Shown: positions 15,129 through 20,766 of the stretch, one piece after another
Numbering within the stretch: position 1 is the stretch's first letter
Layout: every line of letters begins with the position of its first letter
DNA from: Thermoanaerobaculales bacterium
Lineage (GTDB): Bacteria > Acidobacteriota > Thermoanaerobaculia > Thermoanaerobaculales > Sulfomarinibacteraceae
DNA length: 20,766 nt
NCBI GenBank assembly: GCA_025456385.1
Contig: JALOKS010000032.1
Coordinates: 1-20,766 of the forward strand
Direction of reading: 5' to 3'
Made by a program: the position numbers and the translations under genes
The notes under the pieces: model-generated
Databases searched by the model: none
Told to the model about the DNA's origin: nothing
The model's input: only the letters and a program-made list of their open reading frames with translations

Positions 15129-17141
15129 TCACGCCCCCATCGCAGCGAGCAGGCGCTCGAGCCCGTCCTCGTCGAGGATCTCGACACCGAGCTCGCGCGC
15201 CTTCGCCAGCTTCGAGCCCGCATCCGCGCCGGCGATTACGAAATCGGTCCGCCGCGACACCGAGCCCGCGACCGTCGCGCCCAGCGCCGCGAGCCGCTCG
15301 CGGACCTCGCTGCGCGGCCGGCTCAAGGTGCCGGTGAGGACGACGGTGCGGCCGGCCAGCGGCGCCGCGGCGGCGCGCGGCGCAGGCTCCGCCCTCGGGT
15401 CCACGCCCCGCGCGGCGAGGCGGCCGACGAGCTCGCGGTTGCCGGGGTCGCCGAACCAGCGGCGCAGCGAGGCCGCCATCGCCGGCCCGACGCCGGCGAC
15501 CGCCGTCAGGGCCTCCTCCTCCGCCGCCATCAGCTCGCCGAGGCTCGCGAAACTCGCGGCGAGCTCCCTGGCGGCGCGCTCGCCGACCAGAGGAATGCCG
15601 AGGGCGAAGAGCAGGCGGTGGAGCGGCCTCGTGCGCGCTTCGTCGAGCGCGCGCACGAGCTTCGCCGCCGAGGCCTCGCCCCAGCCGTCGAGCGCCGCCA
15701 CGGCCGCCGCGTCGAGGTCCCACAGCGAGGCCTCGTCGGTCACCAGCCCGGCCTCGGCCAGCTGGGCGAGGGAGCGCTCCCCGAGGCCCTCGATGTCCAT
15801 GGCGTCGCGCGAGCAGAAGTGGCGCAGCCGTGCCGCCAGCACCGCCGGGCAGGCGGGGTTGGGGCAGCGCAGGGCGACCTCCTCGACCGCGCGCACCACC
15901 GGCGTCGCGCAGGCCGGGCAGGCGGAGGGGGCGGCGACGGGCGCCGCGCCGGGCGGCCGCCGCGAGCTGACGACGCCGGTGATCTTCGGGATCACCTCGC
16001 CGCCCTTCGTCACCCACACCATGTCGCCGATCCGGACGTCGAGGCGCGCGACCTCGTCGAAGTTGTGGAGGGTGGCCCGCGCCACCGTGGTGCCGGCGAT
16101 CGGCACCGGCTCGAGCACGGCGACCGGCGTCAGCACCCCGGTCCGCCCGACCTGGACCACGATGTCGAGGAGCCGGGTGGTCGTGCCCGCCGGCGGGAAC
16201 TTGAAGGCCACCGCCCAGCGCAGGGAGCGGGCGGTGCTGCCGAGGCGCGCCCGCTCGTCGGCGCGATCGAGCTTGACGACGATGCCGTCGGTTTCGAAGT
16301 CGAGCCCCGCCCGGCCCTCCTGCCAGCGCTCGATAAAGGCCTCGACGGCGGCGAGGTCGCGGCACAGCTCGAGGCCCGGGCTCACCGGGAAGCCGAGCCC
16401 GCCGAGCCACTGCAACGAGGCGACGTGGCTGGGCTCGTCGCGCCCCTCGACCCGCGCGACCTGGTAGCACCACAGGGCGAGGCGGCGGCGCGAGGCCTCC
16501 CGCGGATCGAGCAGCCGGATCGAGCCGGCGGCCGCGTTGCGCGGGTTCGCGAACTCGCGCTCGCCGGCCGCCCGCCGGGACCGGTTGAGATCGGCGAAGG
16601 TGCTGCGGCGCAGGTAGACCTCGCCGCGGACCTCGAGCAGCTCCGGCAGGCCGGCGAGCTCGAGCGGCAGGCCGCGGATGGTGCGCACGTTGGCGGTGAC
16701 GTCGTCTCCGACCAGCCCGTCGCCGCGGGTCACCGCCCGCTCGAGCCGGCCGCCGAGATAGACCAGCGAGATCGACACGCCGTCGATCTTGAGCTCGGCG
16801 GCGAGGGCTGACGGCGGCCGCTCCAGCTCGCGGCTGACGCGCTCGTGCCACGCCCGCAGCTCGTCGCGGGAGTAGCTGTTGTCGAGCGACAGCATGGGCA
16901 GGGCGTGCTCCACCTGGGCGAGGCCCGCGAGCGGCTCACCGCCGACGCGCTGGGTCGGCGAGCCCGGGCTCGCGAGCTCGGGGTGCGTCTGCTCGAGCTC
17001 GACGAGCTCGGCGAACAGGCGGTCGTACTCGAAGTCGGAGATCTCCGGCGCCGCGAGGACGTAGTAGCGGTGGTCGTGGTGGCGGATCAGGCGCCGGAGC
17101 TCCGTCACCCGCCGTGCCGCCCGTGAGCTCGAGACCGCCAT
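15129..17141 (-). CDS. ligA: NAD-dependent DNA ligase LigA
   Basis: 670 aa, full length. It seals nicks at Okazaki fragments and in repair, using NAD. The N-terminal Ia domain (HHDHRYYVLAAPEISDFEYD) binds NMN. The nucleotidyltransferase domain has the adenylated lysine K118 in ELKIDG, followed by DGLVGDDVTANVRTI and TDGIVVK. The OB fold has the WVTKGGEVIP segment. A four-Cys zinc finger (C408, C411, C426, C431), helix-hairpin-helix repeats (about 440-580) and a C-terminal BRCT domain (about 595-665) complete the enzyme. The ATG at 17141 lies 3 nt after the pcnB stop, so co-transcription is likely. Confidence 0.98.
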   Translation of the reverse strand: MAVSSSRAARRVTELRRLIRHHDHRYYVLAAPEISDFEYDRLFAELVELEQTHPELASPGSPTQRVGGEPLAGLAQVEHALPMLSLDNSYSRDELRAWHERVSRELERPPSALAAELKIDGVSISLVYLGGRLERAVTRGDGLVGDDVTANVRTIRGLPLELAGLPELLEVRGEVYLRRSTFADLNRSRRAAGEREFANPRNAAAGSIRLLDPREASRRRLALWCYQVARVEGRDEPSHVASLQWLGGLGFPVSPGLELCRDLAAVEAFIERWQEGRAGLDFETDGIVVKLDRADERARLGSTARSLRWAVAFKFPPAGTTTRLLDIVVQVGRTGVLTPVAVLEPVPIAGTTVARATLHNFDEVARLDVRIGDMVWVTKGGEVIPKITGVVSSRRPPGAAPVAAPSACPACATPVVRAVEEVALRCPNPACPAVLAARLRHFCSRDAMDIEGLGERSLAQLAEAGLVTDEASLWDLDAAAVAALDGWGEASAAKLVRALDEARTRPLHRLLFALGIPLVGERAARELAASFASLGELMAAEEEALTAVAGVGPAMAASLRRWFGDPGNRELVGRLAARGVDPRAEPAPRAAAAPLAGRTVVLTGTLSRPRSEVRERLAALGATVAGSVSRRTDFVIAGADAGSKLAKARELGVEILDEDGLERLLAAMGA

Positions 17142-17144
17142 CGC

Positions 17145-18494
17145 TCAGGCCGTGGGCCGGCGGCGGCGGCGCCGGCGGCGGGGACGTCGCCGCTCGCTCC
17201 GCTCCTCGTCGACCGGCTGCTCGCCCTTGCCGAGCCGCTGCAGGGCGCGCTCCCAGCCCTGGCGGGTGGCGGCCGGGATCAGGCCGAGGCGGGCGGCGAA
17301 GCCGTGCAGCTCCCAGGCCACCGGGAAGTAGTCCTGGCGGGAGATCCTGACGACCTGGCGGCCGCGATCCGGCGGCCGCACCATCTTGGTCAGCGTGAAG
17401 AGACCCTGGTGCATCAGGTGGAGGGCCTGGTTGGAGAGGTGCATGCTGGTCGCCGCCGGGGCGATGATGGCTCGCAGCCGGGCCAGGAGCTGGGCGTTGT
17501 TGACCCTTCCGTTGCCGTCGGTCTCCTCCACGGCGAGCGCGAGGAAGCGCGGCAGGAAGAAGCCGCCGAGGAGGCTCGCGTCCGCGAGCGGCGAGCCGGC
17601 CGCGATCTGCGCGTCGATCACCTCGAGGACCTGGACGCTGTCGTCGGTGTCGAGCGGCAGATCGGGAAAGGCGCGGCTGAACAGGCCGGCGCGGCGCCAC
17701 GCCTCGTGGATCCGCGCCGCGCTGCCCGAGCGCAGGCACTCGAGGAGCTCGTAGGTGAGCCGCGATGACGAGGCCTCGGCGATCAGGGCCTGCTGGCGCT
17801 CGATGGCCTCGACGGTCGGCGGGTCGACCGAGAAGCCGAGGCGGACCGCGTACTCGAGCGCGCGCATCATGCGCACCGGGTCCTCGATGAAGCGCTGGTC
17901 GGGGTCGCCGATGGTGCGGATCACGCCCCTCTCGAGGTCTGCGATGCCGCCGACGTGGTCGATGACGGTGTAGTCCGCGATGTTGTAGAAGAGCGCATTG
18001 ACCGTGAAGTCGCGGCGGCGCGCGTCCTCGGCCGGGGTTCCGTAGACGTCCTCCTCGGGTCGCGCCGGCAGCGGCTCGGTCGCGGTCTCCTCCTCGGCGG
18101 TCTCCTCCTCGCCCTCGTGCCAGTCATTGGGGCTCTCCGGCGCCTCCGGGCTCGCCCGGAAGGTCGCCACCTCGACGATGGCGTCGCGGAAGAAGACGTG
18201 GGCGAGGCGGAAGCGGCGGCCGATGATCCGCGAGTTGCGGAACAGCCGCCGGATCTCCTGCGGGCGGGCGTTGGTGGCGATGTCGAAGTCCTTCGGCCGC
18301 CGGCCCAGCAGCAGATCACGGACGCTGCCGCCCACCAGGTAGGCCAGGTAGCCGGAGCGGTGCAGGCGGTAGAGGACCTTGAGCGCGTGCGCCGACACGT
18401 CCCCCCGCGACAGCCGGTGCTGCGGGCGAGTGAGGACCCTCGGCGCGAGGTCCTCGGCGGTCGGCGTGGCGATGGTCGCGATGGTTTCGTTCAT
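17145..18494 (-). CDS. pcnB: Poly(A) polymerase I-like nucleotidyltransferase
   Basis: 449 aa, class II nucleotidyltransferase. PcnB adds poly(A) tails that mark RNAs for decay. Visible are the G-S motif YLVGGSVRDLLLG (about 53-63), the catalytic DFDIATNA (D69, D71), the RRDFTVNAL segment (about 160-168), the RNA-binding helical domain and a strongly basic Arg-rich tail (about 432-449), which is typical of bacterial poly(A) polymerases rather than CCA enzymes. The loop at about 115-150 is unusually acidic (Glu-rich). The ATG at 18494 lacks a clear ribosome binding site, and a hairpin lies just upstream. It is 75 bp behind the dehydrogenase gene, 3 nt before ligA, and probably in one transcript with ligA. 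A CCA-adding role cannot be fully excluded by sight. Confidence 0.88.
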   Translation of the reverse strand: MNETIATIATPTAEDLAPRVLTRPQHRLSRGDVSAHALKVLYRLHRSGYLAYLVGGSVRDLLLGRRPKDFDIATNARPQEIRRLFRNSRIIGRRFRLAHVFFRDAIVEVATFRASPEAPESPNDWHEGEEETAEEETATEPLPARPEEDVYGTPAEDARRRDFTVNALFYNIADYTVIDHVGGIADLERGVIRTIGDPDQRFIEDPVRMMRALEYAVRLGFSVDPPTVEAIERQQALIAEASSSRLTYELLECLRSGSAARIHEAWRRAGLFSRAFPDLPLDTDDSVQVLEVIDAQIAAGSPLADASLLGGFFLPRFLALAVEETDGNGRVNNAQLLARLRAIIAPAATSMHLSNQALHLMHQGLFTLTKMVRPPDRGRQVVRISRQDYFPVAWELHGFAARLGLIPAATRQGWERALQRLGKGEQPVDEERSERRRPRRRRRRRRPTA

Positions 18495-18503
18495 GCGCGC
18501 TGC

Positions 18504-18519
18504 CCGGGGCGGTCCCCGG
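18504..18519 (-). promoter_or_regulatory. Hairpin just upstream of pcnB
   Basis: CCGGGG-ACCG-CCCCGG forms a 6-bp GC stem with a 4-nt loop ending 9 bases before the pcnB ATG, in the place of a ribosome binding site. It may lower translation or stop transcription from the dehydrogenase gene. No T run follows. Confidence 0.35.
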
Positions 18520-18569
18520 CGACGGCGGTCCGGTGGCTCTCGGCGAGCCGTCGCTCCCGCGACCTCGGC

Positions 18570-19601
18570 TCAGCCATCGATGGACAGCACGATCTTACCA
18601 AACTGCCCTGCGGCCTCGAGGCGGCTGTAGGCCGCGCGGCCCTCGGCGAGCGGCAGCACGGTGTCGACCACCGGCCGCAGACCCTCCGCCGCCACCGCCG
18701 CGACCAGGCGGCGCCAGTCGTCCCGCGAGCCCATCGTCGAGCCGAGGACGCTGAGCTGGTTCCAGAAGATGAGGCGGATCTCCTCCTTCGGGTTGGGCCC
18801 CGAGGTGGCGCCGCAGGTGAGGACCCGGCCGCCCTTGGCGGCAGCCTTCAGGGACTGCATCCAGGTCGCGTCGCCCACCGAGTCGACGACGATGTCCGCG
18901 CCCCTCCGAGCCGTCAGAGCCCGCACGCCGCGGGCCACCTGCTCGTCGGCCGGCAGCAGATGGTCGGCGCCGAGCTCGGCCGCGCGGGCGAGCTTGGCCT
19001 CCGAGCGCGAGGTCACGATCGCCTGCAGGCCCGCGAGCTTGGCGAGCTGCAGGCAGGCCAGCGACACGCCGCCGCCGATGCCGTGGATGAGCACGGTTTC
19101 GCCGGCGCGGGCGCCGCCGCGGGTGAACAGCATGCGCCACGCCGTGAGGTAGGTGAGCCCGAAGGCCGCGGCCTCCGCCCAGCCGAGGTGCGCCGGCCGC
19201 GGCGCGAGCGAGGCGGCGGCGACCACGACCTGCTCGGCGAAGGTGCCGTCGCAGTGCTCGCCGAGCACCCCGAAACTGACGCAGAGGCTGTGCTCGCCGG
19301 CGCGGCAGAACTCGCAGCTGCCGCAGGACAGCCCGGGGTCGAAGACCACCTCGGCGCCGACCTCGATCCCCTCGACCGCCGGCCCGAGCGCGTCGACGAC
19401 GCCGGCGCCGTCGGCACCGCCGATGTGCGGCAGCCCGATCGGGATCCCCGGCATCCCGGCGAGCACGAAGAGGTCGAGATGGTTGAGCGCCGCCGCCCTG
19501 AGCCGCACCCGGACCTCGCCGGGGCCCGGCTCCGGCTCCGGCCGCTCGCCGAACTGCAGCCTGTCGATGCCGCCATGCTCTTCGAAGTGCAGCGCCTTCA
19601 A
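18570..19601 (-). CDS. MDR-family zinc-binding dehydrogenase / quinone reductase-like
   Basis: 343 aa, medium-chain dehydrogenase/reductase. The N-terminal GroES-like part has the structural-zinc loop with four Cys (C93, C96, C99, C107). The catalytic-zinc ligands of alcohol dehydrogenases are not conserved. The usual first Cys is N40 in NHLD, and the GHE motif reads GGADGAG. Zinc-dependent alcohol oxidation is therefore unlikely. A Rossmann fold (GIGGGV, 174-179) should bind NAD(P)H. The role is probably reduction of a quinone or enone. The start is a TTG at 19601 with GGAGG 6 nt upstream, and there is no ATG nearby. pcnB follows 75 bp downstream. The substrate is unknown. Confidence 0.88.
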   Translation of the reverse strand: MKALHFEEHGGIDRLQFGERPEPEPGPGEVRVRLRAAALNHLDLFVLAGMPGIPIGLPHIGGADGAGVVDALGPAVEGIEVGAEVVFDPGLSCGSCEFCRAGEHSLCVSFGVLGEHCDGTFAEQVVVAAASLAPRPAHLGWAEAAAFGLTYLTAWRMLFTRGGARAGETVLIHGIGGGVSLACLQLAKLAGLQAIVTSRSEAKLARAAELGADHLLPADEQVARGVRALTARRGADIVVDSVGDATWMQSLKAAAKGGRVLTCGATSGPNPKEEIRLIFWNQLSVLGSTMGSRDDWRRLVAAVAAEGLRPVVDTVLPLAEGRAAYSRLEAAGQFGKIVLSIDG

Positions 19602-19639
19602 TCACCGCCTCCCATGGCCGGCCATTCTAGCTGCACTTC
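19584..19639. promoter_or_regulatory. Nested inverted repeats around the dehydrogenase start
   Basis: GAAGTGCAGC (19584-19593, inside the coding region) pairs with its exact complement at 19630-19639. The enclosed 36 bases hold the ribosome binding site, the TTG start and a 12-bp palindrome ATGGCCGGCCAT (19614-19625). A -10-like TAGAAT is at 19624-19629. If transcription starts upstream of the outer arm, the hairpin would hide the start codon. If it starts at the -10 box, only a DNA operator is possible. Confidence 0.4.
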
Positions 19640-19672
19640 ACGCCCGCGTGCGGGCGCGACGTCCAGAGACAC

Positions 19673-19693
19673 GAAACCCCGCCGCAGCGGGGT
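19673..19693 (-). terminator. Probable intrinsic terminator of the Ig-like-repeat gene
   Basis: On the minus strand ACCCCGC-TGCG-GCGGGGT is followed by TTCG, with three T residues including the stem end. It lies 30 bp after the stop codon of the Ig-like protein. A second GC hairpin (19641-19656, CGCCCGCACGCGGGCG) follows without a T run. Confidence 0.5.
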
Positions 19694-19722
19694 CTCGCGG
19701 TTCCACGGGTTCGGGTCGGCGC

Positions 19723-20766
19723 TCAGGGAGCCGGGTTGTCGAGCACGAAGCGCCGCTCGCCGATGATGCTGCGGCCGTCCCGGACATCCTCGACCCACAC
19801 CACCAGGCTGTGCTCGCCGTCGGCCAGGTTGGCGGCCACGGTGTCGAGCTCGTAGCGGTAACCCGAGTTGCGGGTCACGCTCGTGGGCAACCACGGGTAG
19901 AGCTCCTCGAACTCGGGCGACGGCAGGCCGAAGGCGGCATCCCCGATGTACACGCCGTCGACCCAGATCTCGACCCTGCGAATCGTGTTCCCGAGGTCGT
20001 CGGCGAATCCCGTCACCTCGACCACGCCGGCCACCCGCTCCATGTGGTACGGCGACACGATGTCGCCGATGGCGGGCTCGTCCGGATCATCGTTGCAGTC
20101 GAAGATCACCGGGATCTGGGCGATGTCGGCGACGTTGTTCTCGAGGTCGCCGGCACGGACCTTGAGGTAGTGCAGCCCCTCGCCGTAGCCGCGCGCCAGG
20201 ATCAGATAGTTGATGTCCATCAGGAAGGAGAAGCCGCTGTGCTTGGAGTTCGGCACGTCCACGTACAGCCGGTGGACGTCCATCCGCTCGTGGCCGTAGT
20301 AGTTGAAGTCCTCTTCCGCCTCCGGCCAGTAGAAGCTCGGCAGGCTGGTGTTCTGGTAGTAGGTCTCGTCGAGCGGCACCAGCGCGTTGTCGAGCAGCAG
20401 CTCGACGTAGGCGACGCCGCCGAAATCGGTGCGGCTGCCGACGTCGAGCGCCCACCCGAAGATCATCTCGACGTTGTCGGGATCCTGGTAGACATCCCCG
20501 GACCACGGCGGCACGACGCCGTCCACGGCCTCGCAGCCGTCGGCGTACATGACGTGGTTGGCGATCGGCCAGTCGATCTTGCCGAAGGGCGGCAGGTTGG
20601 AGCCGGTGTTGAAGGTCTGCACGAAGCGGCGTCCGATCACCCGCGACGCGCCCTCGTTGTCGACCGCGCGCACCGCGACGACGTGGATGCCGTTCGGGAG
20701 CACGGTGGTGTTGAGCATGCGGATGAAGCCCGCGTACTCGGCGTCGGGGTGCCCCGGGAACATGTG
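19723..20766 (-). CDS. Ig-like-repeat protein, probably exported (partial, 5' end outside window)
   Basis: The last 347 residues are visible, and the beginning lies beyond the window edge. At least two, probably three, tandem bacterial Ig-like units are present. The first is cut, with FPGHPDAEYAGF, LNTTVLPNGIHVVAVRAVDN. The middle one is diverged (PFGKIDWP to VRAGDLENN). The last has VEIWVDGVYIGDA and LADGEHSLVVWVEDVRDG. The pattern 'LxNGxHxxxVxAxDN' is typical of secreted adhesin-like or enzyme-associated proteins. The sequence is rich in Asp, Tyr and Trp and has no membrane anchor at the C-terminus. It contains two Cys (CEAVDG and DCNDD), possibly a disulfide. No enzymatic domain is visible in this part, so its function is unknown. 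It ends at a likely terminator. Confidence 0.75.
   Translation of the reverse strand, partial: HMFPGHPDAEYAGFIRMLNTTVLPNGIHVVAVRAVDNEGASRVIGRRFVQTFNTGSNLPPFGKIDWPIANHVMYADGCEAVDGVVPPWSGDVYQDPDNVEMIFGWALDVGSRTDFGGVAYVELLLDNALVPLDETYYQNTSLPSFYWPEAEEDFNYYGHERMDVHRLYVDVPNSKHSGFSFLMDINYLILARGYGEGLHYLKVRAGDLENNVADIAQIPVIFDCNDDPDEPAIGDIVSPYHMERVAGVVEVTGFADDLGNTIRRVEIWVDGVYIGDAAFGLPSPEFEELYPWLPTSVTRNSGYRYELDTVAANLADGEHSLVVWVEDVRDGRSIIGERRFVLDNPAP

Noticed and set aside
17955..19766. Plus-strand open frame of 603 codons across pcnB and the dehydrogenase
   Set aside because: It crosses two well-supported minus-strand genes and shows only Arg-, Gly- and Ala-rich low-complexity sequence.

Overview
The window is a very GC-rich, tightly packed bacterial segment. 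Its genes look like those of a large-genome, Gram-negative, partly anaerobic lineage. RecA, NAD-dependent ligase and PcnB are all present. There is an OmpH/Skp-type periplasmic chaperone, which implies an outer membrane. There is also a Tmc-type electron-transfer module known mainly from sulfate reducers, and a secreted protein with tandem Ig-like domains. My best guess is an acidobacterial genome, perhaps Thermoanaerobaculia-like. That is an inference from gene content, and no 16S or other phylogenetic marker was tested. No rRNA, tRNA, CRISPR or transposase gene was seen. Apart from one response regulator, every gene is on the minus strand, so the window is best read from right to left.

Right block (20766 to 12415, minus): the 3' part of an Ig-like-repeat exported protein ends at a probable terminator. 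Next come an MDR-family dehydrogenase with a TTG start, a poly(A) polymerase-like nucleotidyltransferase (pcnB), ligA and a sigma-54 response regulator. A 71-aa protein of unknown function and a PAS/degenerate-AAA+/Fis regulator complete the block. pcnB, ligA and the response regulator are separated by 1-3 nt and probably form one transcript. The response regulator has an intact ATPase but no Fis helix-turn-helix. The PAS/Fis protein has the helix-turn-helix but a ruined ATPase. They look like complementary halves of one sigma-54 activator.

Centre (12396 to 11417): a large, nearly perfect inverted repeat lies between the PAS/Fis gene and the only plus-strand gene, an orphan OmpR/PhoB-type regulator that is probably translated from a leaderless mRNA. 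A GC-rich hairpin lies in the divergent region between that regulator and ompH.

Left-centre block (11416 to 3572, minus): an ompH/skp-like gene is followed by an LtaS-type membrane sulfatase with two N-terminal NBR1-like Ig domains. That gene overlaps by 4 bp a GT-C-type membrane glycosyltransferase. recA follows with its own canonical promoter, whose -10 box contains the glycosyltransferase stop codon. A DsbA-like exported thioredoxin-fold protein comes next.

Left block (3207 to 1, minus): tmcC (NarI/DsrM-like cytochrome b subunit) and tmcB (HdrD/DsrK-like CCG iron-sulfur protein) overlap by 4 bp. A 337-bp spacer then precedes a tryptophan-rich tmcD, which is cut by the window edge. The spacer holds a heptamer tandem repeat, two perfect dyads and a strong sigma-54 promoter match. 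tmcD may therefore be controlled by a sigma-54 activator, possibly one of the pair encoded in this window. No TmcA cytochrome is present.
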